Part shown: positions 30,158 to 38,813 of the stretch, in pieces
Numbering within the stretch: position 1 is the first letter of the stretch
How the letters are laid out: every line of letters begins with the position of its first letter
Origin: Streptomyces sp. NBRC 110035
GTDB taxonomy: Bacteria; Actinomycetota; Actinomycetes; Streptomycetales; Streptomycetaceae
Assembly: GCF_000829695.1 (NCBI RefSeq)
Contig: NZ_BBNN01000035.1
Location: 1-41,110, forward strand
DNA: 41,110 nucleotides
Direction: 5' to 3'
The notes under the pieces: generated by a model
The model's input: only the letters and a program-made list of their open reading frames with translations
Told to the model about the DNA's origin: nothing
Database searches by the model: none
Position numbers and translations under genes: made by a program

Positions 30158-31963
30158 ATGGCGGTTTCCGTAACCCTTCCGGCGCTCGGCGAGAGCGTCA
30201 CCGAGGGCACTGTCACCCGCTGGCTGAAGGCCGAGGGCGAGCGCGTCGAGGCCGACGAGCCTCTGCTCGAGGTCTCCACCGACAAGGTCGACACCGAGAT
30301 CCCCTCTCCGGCCGCCGGCGTGCTGTCCTCCATCAAGGTCGCCGAGGACGAGACCGTCGAGGTCGGTGCCGAGCTGGCCCTGATCGACGACGGCACCGGC
30401 ACGGCCGACGCCACCCCGGCGGCGGCCGAGGCGCCCGCCGCCGAGCAGCCCGCCGAGCCGGCCCCGCAGGCCGAACAGCCCGCCGCACCGGCTCCCGAGC
30501 CGGCCCAGGCCGCCCCGTCCACCGAGCAGACCGCCCCGGCGCCCGCTCCCACCCCCGAGGCCGCCGCCGGCGGCGGCTCCGCCGAGGGCACCGACGTGGT
30601 CCTGCCCGCGCTCGGCGAGTCCGTCACCGAGGGCACCGTCACCCGCTGGCTGAAGTCGGTCGGTGACAGCGTCGAGGCCGACGAGCCGCTGCTCGAGGTC
30701 TCCACCGACAAGGTCGACACCGAGATCCCGGCGCCCACCTCGGGTGTGCTGCTGGAGATCACGGTCGGCGAGGACGAGACCGCCGAGGTGGGCGCCAAGC
30801 TCGCCGTCATCGGCGCTCCGGGAGCCGCTCCGGCGGCTGCCGAGCAGGCTCCGGCCGCCCCGGCGCAGCCCGAGCCGGAGCCCGAGCCCACCCCGGCTCC
30901 CGCCCCGGCTCCGGCGCCGCAGCAGGCCGCTCCGGCGCCTGCCCCCGCCCCGCAGCAGGCCGCTCCGGCTCCGCAGCAGGCTGCCCCGGCCCCCGCTCCG
31001 GCCGCGGCTCCCGCCGCCGCCCAGCCGACCGACGAGGGCGCCTACGTGACCCCGCTGGTGCGCAAGCTCGCCGCCGAGCACGGCGTCGACCTGTCCACGG
31101 TCAAGGGCACCGGCGTCGGCGGCCGGATCCGCAAGCAGGACGTGGTCGCCGCGGCCGAGGCCGCGCAGGCCGTCCCGGCGGCGGCTCCCGCGCCGCAGGC
31201 CGCCCCGGCCGCCAAGCGGGGCCCGGTCCTCGAGGCGTCGCCGCTGCGCGGTCAGACCGTGAAGATGCCGCGGATCCGCAAGGTCATCGGCGACAACATG
31301 GTCAAGGCGCTGCGCGAGCAGGCGCAGCTGTCCTCGGTCGTCGAGGTCGACGTCACGCGGCTGATGAAGCTGCGTACGCGGGCCAAGGACGCGTTCGCGG
31401 CCCGTGAGGGCGTCAAGCTCTCCCCGATGCCGTTCTTCGTCAAGGCCGCGGCCCAGGCGCTGAAGGCCCACCCGGCCGTCAACGCCCGGATCAACGAGGC
31501 CGAGGGGACCATCACCTACTTCGACACCGAGCACATCGGTATCGCGGTGGACTCCGAGAAGGGCCTGATGACCCCGGTCATCAAGAACGCCGGTGACCTC
31601 AACATCGCCGGTATCTCCAAGGCCACGGCCGACCTCGCGGGCAAGGTCCGGGCGAGCAAGATCACTCCGGACGAGCTGTCCGGCGGGACCTTCACCATCA
31701 GCAACACCGGTTCGCGCGGCGCGCTGTTCGACACGATCATCGTGCCTCCGGGCCAGGTCGCGATCCTCGGCATCGGTGCCACGGTCAAGCGCCCGGCCGT
31801 CATCGAGACGGAGGAGGGCACGGTCATCGGCGTCCGCGACATGACGTACCTGACCCTCTCCTACGACCACCGTCTGGTGGACGGTGCCGACGCGGCCCGT
31901 TACCTGAACTCGGTCAAGGCGATCCTGGAGGCGGGCGAGTTCGAGGTCGAGCTCGGCCTGTGA
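30158..31963 (+). CDS. sucB: Dihydrolipoyl acyltransferase E2 with two lipoyl domains
   Basis: 601 aa. Two lipoyl domains, residues 2-80 (Lys43 in STDKVDTE) and 144-222 (Lys185 in the same motif), joined by Pro/Ala/Gln/Glu-rich hinges. Then a peripheral E1/E3-binding domain (YVTPLVRKLAAEHGVDL...GGRIRKQDV, about 290-325), and a catalytic domain with HRLVDG (His571, Asp575). It is usually annotated as the succinyltransferase, but with lpdA and aceE beside it and the actinobacterial 2-oxoglutarate enzyme carrying its own acyltransferase part (OdhA/Kgd), it probably serves pyruvate dehydrogenase, as DlaT does in mycobacteria. aaggag lies 10-11 nt before the ATG. Confidence 0.95.
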   Translation: MAVSVTLPALGESVTEGTVTRWLKAEGERVEADEPLLEVSTDKVDTEIPSPAAGVLSSIKVAEDETVEVGAELALIDDGTGTADATPAAAEAPAAEQPAEPAPQAEQPAAPAPEPAQAAPSTEQTAPAPAPTPEAAAGGGSAEGTDVVLPALGESVTEGTVTRWLKSVGDSVEADEPLLEVSTDKVDTEIPAPTSGVLLEITVGEDETAEVGAKLAVIGAPGAAPAAAEQAPAAPAQPEPEPEPTPAPAPAPAPQQAAPAPAPAPQQAAPAPQQAAPAPAPAAAPAAAQPTDEGAYVTPLVRKLAAEHGVDLSTVKGTGVGGRIRKQDVVAAAEAAQAVPAAAPAPQAAPAAKRGPVLEASPLRGQTVKMPRIRKVIGDNMVKALREQAQLSSVVEVDVTRLMKLRTRAKDAFAAREGVKLSPMPFFVKAAAQALKAHPAVNARINEAEGTITYFDTEHIGIAVDSEKGLMTPVIKNAGDLNIAGISKATADLAGKVRASKITPDELSGGTFTISNTGSRGALFDTIIVPPGQVAILGIGATVKRPAVIETEEGTVIGVRDMTYLTLSYDHRLVDGADAARYLNSVKAILEAGEFEVELGL

Positions 31964-32000
31964 TCCACGGCCGCTGACCGGGGCGCCGACCCCGGTCACC

Positions 32001-32036
32001 GGTGCCCCCGTCCGGAAGTCTCCGGGCGGGGGCACC
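32001..32036 (+). terminator. Terminator after sucB
   Basis: GGTGCCCCCGTCCGGA-AGTC-TCCGGGCGGGGGCACC; 16-bp arms with one G-T pair. Ends the lpdA-sucB transcript. The 505-nt gap to gntR otherwise holds low-complexity GGGCGGG-rich sequence and the gntR control region. Confidence 0.75.
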
Positions 32037-32354
32037 GTCGTGTGCGGGGCTCGGTGGGCGGTACCCGGTACGCGGCTTCGCGTCCGGGCGGCTCGAGCCG
32101 TGGGAGCTCGGGTCACGCCGCCCCGGCCCCTGGGGGCAGCGGTCCGGCAGGCGGGTCCGGTGCCGCGAACCGGGCGGGCGGGCCGGTTCGCGCAGGCCGG
32201 GCGGGCTCCGCAGGGCCGGATCGGCGGGCCCTGTCGTGCGGGCCGGGCGGGTCCGGGCGCATCCGTAGCGGGCTGGAGCGTGTGCGCTGTGTAAGCCTCG
32301 TCTCACCTGCTCGAAAGCGCCCTGTGCGCCCCTCCCGGACGGCGTCACAGCCGT

Positions 32355-32371
32355 ATTGTCTAAGGGTCAAT
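32355..32371 (+). promoter_or_regulatory. Candidate gntR operator/promoter
   Basis: ATTGTCTAAGGGTCAAT is an imperfect palindrome of the ATTGnC...GnCAAT type, much like binding sites of FadR/PdhR-class GntR proteins. It overlaps TATTGT (32354-32359), a fair -10, as expected for autoregulation. Confidence 0.45.
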
Positions 32372-32402
32372 CGCCCTCAAGGGTCCTGTCCGTCGCCCGT
32401 CC

Positions 32403-32432
32403 GCCGCCCCTCGACGGGGCTCGTCGGGCGGC
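32403..32432 (+). promoter_or_regulatory. Stem-loop in the gntR leader
   Basis: GCCGCC and GGCGGC outer arms with inner CGACG and CGTCG arms around GGGCT, 36 nt before the start codon. A leader structure or pause site; role unknown. Confidence 0.3.
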
Positions 32433-32468
32433 TGTCTCGGATTCACGAGTCCTGTTCAAGGAGCCCTC

Positions 32469-33092
32469 ATGACCGCGCCCGTCGTCCACTCGCTGCGCGA
32501 GCAGATCCGCGAGCACATCCTGGAAGGGATCATCAGCGGGCGCTGGCAGCCGGGCGAGCGGATCGTGGAGCGACGGATCGCGACGGAGCTCGAGGTCAGC
32601 CAGACGCCGGTGCGGGAGGCGCTGCGCGAGCTGGAGTCGCTGCGACTGATCGAGTCGGCGCCCAACAAGGGTGTCCGGGTGCGGAACCTCTCGGCCACCG
32701 ACCTGGAGGAGAGCTACCCGGTGCGGGCCGGTCTCGAGGCGATCGCCGCGGAACTGGCCGCGGAGCGGCTGGCGGAGGACTGCTCGGCGCTGGAGCCGCA
32801 CGTCGCCGCGCTGTACGAGGCCGACCGCGTCGCCGACGGCACGGGCCAGGTGCGGCACACGGTCGCCTTCCACCGCGAGCTGGTCCGCGCGGCCGGCAAC
32901 TCGGTGCTGCTGCACACCTGGGAGGGTCTGGGCATCGAGGTCTTCACCGCCCTGTCCATCCGCTGGCTGGGCACGGTCCAGCAGTCGTACGCGGAGGAGC
33001 ACCAGGACCTGGTGGCCGCGTTCCGCCGCCGTGACCCCCGGATCCCGGAGATCGTGAAGGCCCACGTGCTGGGGTGCGCGCCCCGGGCGTGA
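32469..33092 (+). CDS. GntR-family (FadR/FCD) transcriptional regulator
   Basis: 207 aa. N-terminal winged helix (residues 8-75: LREQIREHILEGI, RIVERRIATELEVSQTPVREAL, NKGVRV) and a C-terminal all-helical FCD domain with likely metal/ligand residues (RAGLEAIAAELA, FHRELVRAAGN, EEHQDLVAAFRRRD). aaggag lies 6 nt before the ATG. Immediately upstream of aceE and downstream of E2, in the position PdhR has in E. coli, so it is a good candidate for sensing pyruvate or a related acid and controlling aceE; that is inference from location and palindromes. Confidence 0.9.
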   Translation: MTAPVVHSLREQIREHILEGIISGRWQPGERIVERRIATELEVSQTPVREALRELESLRLIESAPNKGVRVRNLSATDLEESYPVRAGLEAIAAELAAERLAEDCSALEPHVAALYEADRVADGTGQVRHTVAFHRELVRAAGNSVLLHTWEGLGIEVFTALSIRWLGTVQQSYAEEHQDLVAAFRRRDPRIPEIVKAHVLGCAPRA

Positions 33093-33191
33093 GCCCGTCG
33101 AGGGAGCTGCGGAGACCCTTGCTCACCTGCGAGAACATCCTCTCCTTCGCGTCACTCGGTGCCACTTGCCCGGGCACCGCGTGCCGACTTT

Positions 33192-33252
33192 CTTGAAATC
33201 AAGAGATTTTCACCCGAACCCTTTGATCGATCATCGATCAGCGGGTTATGGT
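33192..33252 (+). promoter_or_regulatory. aceE promoter with two palindromes
   Basis: CTTGAAATCAAG (33192-33203) and TGATCGA-TCA-TCGATCA (33224-33240) are both perfect inverted repeats, centres about 35 bp apart. TTGATC (33223-33228), 18 nt, TATGGT (33247-33252) makes a good promoter whose -35 lies inside the second palindrome. The leader to ATG 33362 would be about 100 nt. Confidence 0.55.
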
Positions 33253-33361
33253 CGCCTGCGGGCTCTCCACCAGAGCCCCCCGCCCTGTCCTGCCAAAGAC
33301 CAAGGGCACCCCCGAACCCTTACCGATGAGGGAACCCCCTTCGACTGAGGAAGGCGGCGAC

Positions 33362-36064
33362 ATGACCGACCCCAAGGCCATCCAGCCGAGCGAGCTGGAC
33401 CAGCTCCCGGACCGCGACCCCGAGGAGACCGCCGAATGGCAGGCCTCCCTCGACGCCGTCGCCAAGGCCGCCGGACCGCACCGGGCCGCGTACCTGATGC
33501 GCCGTACGCTGGAGCGCGCCGAGGGCGCCGGCGTGGCGCTGCCGCAGCTTCTCGAGACCGACTACGTCAACACCATCCCCACCGCCGCCGAGCCCGCCGT
33601 GGACGGCGACGAGGCGATGGAGTCCCGCATCACCGCGTGGAACCGCTGGAACGCGGCGGCGATGGTGACCCGCGGCAGCAAGTACGGCGTCGGCGGCCAC
33701 ATCGCCACCTTCGCCTCCGCGGCCTGGCTCTACGAGACCGGCTTCAACCACTTCTTCCGCGGCAAGGAGGGTGACGGCTCCGGCGACCAGCTCTACATCC
33801 AGGGCCACGCCTCCCCCGGCATCTACGCCCGCGCCTTCCTCGACGGCAGGCTGACCGAGGCGCACCTCGACAACTTCCGCCGCGAGGCCGGCGGCGACGG
33901 ACTGCCGTCCTACCCGCACCCGCGGCGCCTGCCGTGGCTGTGGGAGTTCCCCACGGTGTCGATGGGCCTCGGCCCGATCTCCGCGATCTACCAGGCGCGG
34001 TTCAACCGCTATCTGACCAGCCGCGGCATCAAGGACCTGTCGAACTCCCACGTGTGGGCGTTCCTCGGCGACGGCGAGATGGACGAGCCGGAGTCCACCA
34101 CCGCGCTCACCCTCGCCTCCCGCGAGGGCCTGGACAACCTGACCTTCGTCATCAACTGCAACCTGCAGCGGCTCGACGGCCCGGTCCGCGCCAACTTCAA
34201 GATCGTGCAGGAGCTGGAGGCCCAGTTCCGCGGCGCCGGCTGGAACGTGGTCAAGAGCCTGTGGGGCACCGCCTGGGACGAGCTGTTCCGGCTGGACACC
34301 ACCGGCGCGCTGGTCCGCCGCCTGCGCGAGGTACCCGACGCGCAGGTCCAGACGTACCAGACCCGCGACGCCGCCTACATCCGCGAGGACTTCTTCGGCA
34401 AGGACCCGGCGCTCGTCGAGATGGCGAAGCTGCTGAGCGACGACAAGATCGTCGAGTGCTTCCACCTCTCGCGCGGCGGCCACGAGGCCCGCAAGGTCTA
34501 CGCCGCCTACCGCGCCGCACTCTCCCACACGGGCGCGCCGACCGTGATCCTGGCCCAGACGGTCAAGGGCCACACGCTCGGCGAGGGCTTCGCGTCGAAG
34601 AACGCCAACCACCAGATGAAGAAGCTGTCGGTGGACGAGTTCAAGGCGATGCGCGACCGCCTCGAACTGCCGATCAAGGACAGCGACTTCGTCGACGGCG
34701 TGGTCCCCTACGGCCACCCGGGCGCCGGCTCCCCCGAGGTCCGTTACCTCCAGGAGCGGCGCGCGGCCCTCGGCGGTCCGGCCCCGGCCCGCCGTGTGCA
34801 CCCCGTCGCCCCGCTGCCGGCCCCGGCGGACAAGGCGTTCGCCGCCTTCGACAAGGGCTCCGGCTCGCAGAACGTGGCCACCACCATGGCCTTCGTCCGC
34901 CTGGTCAAGGACCTGGTCCGCGACAAGGAGACCGGCAGACGCTGGGTGCCGATCGTCCCCGACGAGGCGCGCACCTTCGGCATGGAGTCGCTCTTCCCGT
35001 CGCTCGGCATCTACTCGCCCAAGGGCCAGACGTACGAGCCGGTCGACCGCGACCAGCTGATGTACTACAAGGAGGCCGAGAACGGCCAGATCCTCAACGA
35101 GGGGATCACCGAAGCCGGTTCCATGGCCGACTTCATCGCCGCCTCCACGTCGTACGCGACGCACGGCGAGGCGATGATCCCGTTCTACATCTTCTACTCG
35201 ATGTTCGGCTGGCAGCGCACGGCCGACCAGATGTGGCAGCTCGGCGACCAGCTCGGCCGCGGTTTCCTCGTCGGTGCCACCGCCGGCCGCACCACGCTCA
35301 CCGGTGAGGGCCTGCAGCACGCCGACGGCCACTCGCCGGTCATCGCGGCGACCAACCCGGCCGCGCTGAGCTACGACCCGGCCTTCGCGTACGAGATCGC
35401 CACCATCGTCAAGGACGGTCTGCGCCGGATGTACGGCGAGGCGGCCCCGGGCGAGGACCAGAACGTCTTCTACTACCTGACGGTCTACAACGAGCCCCTC
35501 CCGCAGCCGGCCAAGCCGTCGGCCGCCGGGATCGACGAGGGCATCCTCAAGGGCCTGTACCGCTTCAACACGGCGGAGTCGGCCGGGCTCACCCCCGCGG
35601 CCAACGCGGCGCGGATCCAGCTGCTCGGTTCCGGTACGGCGATCCACTGGGCGCTGAAGGCCCAGCGGATGCTCGCCGAGGAGTGGGGCGTGGCGGCCGA
35701 CGTGTGGTCGGCGACGTCGTGGACCGAGCTGCGCCGGGACGCCATGGAGGCGGACGAGGCGTTGCTGCGCGGCGAGGAGCGGGTGCCGTACGTCCGGCAG
35801 ACGCTCCAGGGCGCCGAGGGTCCGGTGCTGGCGGTGTCCGACTACATGCGCCAGGTCCCCGACCAGATCGCGCAGTGGGTCGAGCAGGACTACACCTCGC
35901 TGGGCGCCGACGGCTTCGGCCTCTCCGAGACCCGCGAGGCGGCCCGCCGCCACTTCGGGATCGACGCCGAGTCCGTCGTCGTCGCGGCGCTGGCACAGCT
36001 GGCCCGGCGCGGCGAGGTACAGGTGACGGCCGTGAAGGAAGCACGCGAGAAGTACGGCCTGTAG
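33362..36064 (+). CDS. aceE: Pyruvate dehydrogenase E1, homodimeric type
   Basis: 900 aa, thiamine-diphosphate enzyme that decarboxylates pyruvate and acylates the E2 lipoyl groups. Thiamine motif GDGEMDEPES (Gly236-Asp237-Gly238) with the Asn end in FVINCN. Other family stretches are SKYGVGGHIATFASAA, QGHASPGIYARAFL, HEARKVYAAY, and FIFY-type PFYIFYSMFGWQR in the pyrimidine domain. It is the fused E1 of about 900 aa used by actinobacteria and enterobacteria. ATG 33362 has gaggaagg about 8 nt upstream. It partners with SucB and LpdA encoded just upstream; the GntR gene between is probably its regulator. Followed by a strong terminator. Confidence 0.96.
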   Translation: MTDPKAIQPSELDQLPDRDPEETAEWQASLDAVAKAAGPHRAAYLMRRTLERAEGAGVALPQLLETDYVNTIPTAAEPAVDGDEAMESRITAWNRWNAAAMVTRGSKYGVGGHIATFASAAWLYETGFNHFFRGKEGDGSGDQLYIQGHASPGIYARAFLDGRLTEAHLDNFRREAGGDGLPSYPHPRRLPWLWEFPTVSMGLGPISAIYQARFNRYLTSRGIKDLSNSHVWAFLGDGEMDEPESTTALTLASREGLDNLTFVINCNLQRLDGPVRANFKIVQELEAQFRGAGWNVVKSLWGTAWDELFRLDTTGALVRRLREVPDAQVQTYQTRDAAYIREDFFGKDPALVEMAKLLSDDKIVECFHLSRGGHEARKVYAAYRAALSHTGAPTVILAQTVKGHTLGEGFASKNANHQMKKLSVDEFKAMRDRLELPIKDSDFVDGVVPYGHPGAGSPEVRYLQERRAALGGPAPARRVHPVAPLPAPADKAFAAFDKGSGSQNVATTMAFVRLVKDLVRDKETGRRWVPIVPDEARTFGMESLFPSLGIYSPKGQTYEPVDRDQLMYYKEAENGQILNEGITEAGSMADFIAASTSYATHGEAMIPFYIFYSMFGWQRTADQMWQLGDQLGRGFLVGATAGRTTLTGEGLQHADGHSPVIAATNPAALSYDPAFAYEIATIVKDGLRRMYGEAAPGEDQNVFYYLTVYNEPLPQPAKPSAAGIDEGILKGLYRFNTAESAGLTPAANAARIQLLGSGTAIHWALKAQRMLAEEWGVAADVWSATSWTELRRDAMEADEALLRGEERVPYVRQTLQGAEGPVLAVSDYMRQVPDQIAQWVEQDYTSLGADGFGLSETREAARRHFGIDAESVVVAALAQLARRGEVQVTAVKEAREKYGL

Positions 36065-36118
36065 GAATCGCGGGACCTGCAGGACCCCGTGGGACCGGGG
36101 GGGGCCTCGGGTTCGACG

Positions 36119-36152
36119 GCAGGAGGCCCCCGCCGCGGCGGGGGCCTCCTGC
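36119..36152 (+). terminator. aceE terminator
   Basis: Perfect 34-bp palindrome: GCAGGAGGCCCCCGCC, GC, GGCGGGGGCCTCCTGC. It ends only 15 nt before the next gene, so it overlaps that gene's promoter region. Confidence 0.85.
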
Positions 36153-36167
36153 TGCATCATGGGCGCC

Positions 36168-37166
36168 ATGCGCGCTGCCCGGCTGATCAAGATGGTGCTG
36201 CTGCTCCAGTCCCGGCCCTCCATGACCGCCGCCGAGCTGGCGCGCGAGCTGGAGGTGTCGGAGCGGACCGTCACCCGGGACGCGCAGGCCCTGTCCGAGG
36301 CCGGGGTGCCGGTGTACGCGGACCGGGGACGGGTCGGCGGGTACAGGCTGGTCGGCGGCTACCGGACCAGGCTGACGGGGCTGGCCCGCGGTGAGGCGGA
36401 GGCGCTGTTCCTGTCCGGGGTGCCGGGCGCGCTGCGCGAGATGGGGCTGGAGGACACGGCCTCCGCGGCCCGGCTGAAGGTGTCGGCGGCGCTGCTGCCG
36501 TCCTTGCGGGACGCTCCGCGGACGGCGGCCCAGCGCTTCCATCTGGACGCCCCGAACTGGTTCCGCGAGGCGCCGGCGCCCGAGCTGCTGCCGGCCGTGG
36601 CGGACGCGGTGTGGGACGACCGCCGGGTCGTCGCGCGCTACCGGCGCGGGGCCACCGAGGTGGAGCGGGAGCTGGAGCCGTACGGGCTCGTGCTCAAGGC
36701 GGGTGTCTGGTACCTGTGCGCGCGGGTGCCGGGACACGGGGCCTTCCGGGTGTACCGCGTCGACCGGTTCGCGCTGGTCGGGGCGGGCACGGAACGCTTC
36801 GAGCGCGACCCGGAGTTCGATCTGCCCGCGTTCTGGGAGGAGCGGGCGGAGCAGTTCTCGCGCTCGATCCTGCGGACGGAGGTGGTGGTGCGGCTGTCGC
36901 CCGAGGGGAGGCGCGCGCTGCCGCACGCCGTGGACCCGGTGGCCGCCCGGGAGGCGCTGGCCGAGGCGGCCGGAGCCGACGGCGAGGGGGACGGCGACGG
37001 ATGGGTGACGGTGACCCTGCCGGTGGAGTCCGAGGAGGTCGCCCGCACCCAGCTCACGGCGCTGGGCCCCGAGGCGGAGGTGCTGGCGCCGGCGTCGCTG
37101 CGGGAGTGGTTCGCCGCCCAGGCCGTACGGCTGGCCCTGCTGTACGGACCGGGGCGATCCGCGTGA
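36168..37166 (+). CDS. YafY-type HTH-WYL transcriptional regulator
   Basis: 332 aa. N-terminal winged helix (about 1-60: LIKMVLLLQSRPSMTAAELARE, SERTVTRDAQALSEAGVPVYADRG, GGYRL), then a WYL domain (about 135-220: AVWDDRRVVARYR, EPYGLVLKAGVWYLCAR, FRVYRVDRF) and a WYL C-terminal extension. WYL domains are thought to bind nucleotides or nucleic acid; the target here is unknown. ATG 36159 is an alternative start, adding three residues. Placing it at 36168 leaves CATCAT 7 nt upstream as a possible leaderless -10. No Shine-Dalgarno is seen for either. Confidence 0.87.
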   Translation: MRAARLIKMVLLLQSRPSMTAAELARELEVSERTVTRDAQALSEAGVPVYADRGRVGGYRLVGGYRTRLTGLARGEAEALFLSGVPGALREMGLEDTASAARLKVSAALLPSLRDAPRTAAQRFHLDAPNWFREAPAPELLPAVADAVWDDRRVVARYRRGATEVERELEPYGLVLKAGVWYLCARVPGHGAFRVYRVDRFALVGAGTERFERDPEFDLPAFWEERAEQFSRSILRTEVVVRLSPEGRRALPHAVDPVAAREALAEAAGADGEGDGDGWVTVTLPVESEEVARTQLTALGPEAEVLAPASLREWFAAQAVRLALLYGPGRSA

Positions 37167-37207
37167 TCCGGGGTGCGTCCGGTGGTTCCAGGGCCGATGC
37201 TTGACGC

Positions 37208-37729
37208 GTGATGGACGAGACGGAGTTCTGGGAGCTGGTCGACACCACTCGCGAGGACGCCGAGGGTGATCCGGAGGAGCAGGCCGACCTGCTCGTGGAG
37301 CGGCTCGCGCGGCTGGACCCGGAGGCGGTCCTCGACTTCGCCCGGCACTTCGAGTCCCGCTACCACCGCGCCTACCGCTGGGACCTGTGGGGCGCCGCCT
37401 GGGTGCTCCTCGACGGGGCGAGCGACGACGCCTTCGACTTCTTCCGGTGCTGGCTGATCGGCCAGGGCCGTGAGGTCTTCGAGGGCGCGCTGCACGACCC
37501 GGACTCCCTGGCCGGTCTGCTGGACGACTTCGACGAGGAGATCGACGGCGACGGCGAGGAGCTCGGCTACGCGGCGGACGAGGCGTACGAGCAGCTCACC
37601 GGCATCGTGGCCCCCGACCTGGATCTCCCCGCCGGCCCGGTCGAGCCCGAGGGCACGCCGGTCGACTTCGAGGACGACTCCCGGCTCGCCGAACGCTATC
37701 CCCGGCTCTGGGACCGGTTCCGGCCCTGA
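37208..37729 (+). CDS. DUF4240 domain protein
   Basis: 173 aa. Begins MMDETEFWELVDTTR and has the family's WDLWGAAWVLLDG, DAFDFFRCWLIGQGREVFE and LGYAADEAYEQLTG; very acidic, cytosolic. Function unknown; relatives sometimes look like WGR/antitoxin-type partners, but nothing here shows that. GTG 37208 follows GATGCT by 6 nt (possible leaderless start); ATG 37211 is equally possible. Its 3' end overlaps the convergent amidase gene by 34 bp. Confidence 0.85.
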   Translation: MMDETEFWELVDTTREDAEGDPEEQADLLVERLARLDPEAVLDFARHFESRYHRAYRWDLWGAAWVLLDGASDDAFDFFRCWLIGQGREVFEGALHDPDSLAGLLDDFDEEIDGDGEELGYAADEAYEQLTGIVAPDLDLPAGPVEPEGTPVDFEDDSRLAERYPRLWDRFRP

Positions 37730-38625
37730 GCCCGGTCCTGCGCCTTCTCCTGCGCCTCCTCCTGCTGCTGCTTCTCCTGCCGGTGTCCGGCGTCCGGCCC
37801 GCGGCTCTGGAGCTCCGCCGCCATCTCCCTGATCTTCGGCAGGCGGGCCTGCAGGGCGGCGCCCGGACAACTGGTCATGAAGCCGTCGGTGTGGCCCGCG
37901 AGGGCGGGCAGCATGGCGGTGGTGCCCGCCGCGTACCTGCTGCGGCCGTTGCTGGAGACCAGCCGGACGTCGGATCGCGGGTCGGTGCCGGACAGGCCGA
38001 GCTTCCAGGCGGCCAGCTCGGCGATCGCGCGCTCCATCGCGTGCGGCACGGGCACCCCGGCGGTGAAGGTGCCGAGCGCGGCGATGCCCGTGGTGCGGTG
38101 GTTGAAGCCCTGCGTGTGGGCGCCGGTGACGGGGCGGTCGGTGCCGCCGGCGCGGCCTTCGTAGATGGTGCCGCACCGGTCGACGACGAAGTTGTAGCCG
38201 ATGTCGTCCCACTCCCGGGCGCTGGTCTGCCCTTCGTAGACGTTGCGGATGTGGATGGGGGCCTCGGCGCAGTCGTAGTCGTTGGGCGAGTCGGTGTGGT
38301 GGACGAAGACGGCGACGACCTCGTCGTCGTAGCGCGGGGGCGGCTGTTCGCGGCCGGCGTCGCCCACCCAGGCCGCTCTCGACACGATGGGCGGCCTGGG
38401 CGCCGTGTGGGCGGCCGCCTCGCGGGCGGTGACCGCGGCGGACGAGGGCTCCGCGGCCCGTTCGACGCCGTACGCGCACAGCACCAGGGCGACCGCCGCG
38501 GCGACGCCCGGCAGACAGCCGAGCAGCACTTTGACGGCTTGGGGCAGGCCCGTGCGGCCGGCTCCGCCGGGTATCCGGGGAGCACGGCGCAGCCGCGCTC
38601 CCCTCGGTCTCGTGAGGGCACGCAT
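37696..38625 (-). CDS. Peptidoglycan recognition protein / N-acetylmuramoyl-L-alanine amidase
   Basis: 309 aa. Basic N-terminus, one membrane helix (about 33-52), an Ala-rich linker, then an Amidase_2/PGRP domain: PIVSRAAWVGDAG, zinc His in VAVFVHHTDS, IGYNFVVDRCGTIYEGR, GAHTQGFNHRTTGIAALG, and the second zinc site GHTDGFMTSCPG. It would cleave the amide between MurNAc and the stem peptide outside the membrane. The C-terminal 35 residues are Gln/Glu/Lys/Arg-rich and disordered, and their coding DNA runs into the DUF4240 gene. ATG 38625 was chosen because upstream codons are Pro/Arg/His-rich leader; CACAGT lies 6 nt upstream. Confidence 0.9.
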   Translation of the reverse strand: MRALTRPRGARLRRAPRIPGGAGRTGLPQAVKVLLGCLPGVAAAVALVLCAYGVERAAEPSSAAVTAREAAAHTAPRPPIVSRAAWVGDAGREQPPPRYDDEVVAVFVHHTDSPNDYDCAEAPIHIRNVYEGQTSAREWDDIGYNFVVDRCGTIYEGRAGGTDRPVTGAHTQGFNHRTTGIAALGTFTAGVPVPHAMERAIAELAAWKLGLSGTDPRSDVRLVSSNGRSRYAAGTTAMLPALAGHTDGFMTSCPGAALQARLPKIREMAAELQSRGPDAGHRQEKQQQEEAQEKAQDRAQGRNRSQSRG

Positions 38626-38813
38626 GGCTTCACTGTGGGTCGGATCGGGCCGCCCCGCGACGTGGCCGTGCCGACCGGTGGAACCATCGTCCGGGTCTCC
38701 GGCGTTCTTCCGGGTACACGCGCGCGCGGCCGCTTCCCGGTGGTCACTCGCGCGTGGCTGATCACCGGGCCCCTCCCCCACGTAGGAGAGGGCCCGAGAG
38801 AAAGGCGGCGTGC

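Noticed and set aside
32002..32294. Small ORFs of 80-90 codons between sucB and gntR
   Set aside because: Arg/Gly-rich composition, no ribosome-binding site, and they run over the sucB terminator hairpin.
33320..36274. Nearly 1000-codon open frame opposite aceE
   Set aside because: An antisense shadow of a certain gene; composition is low-complexity and no start signal fits.
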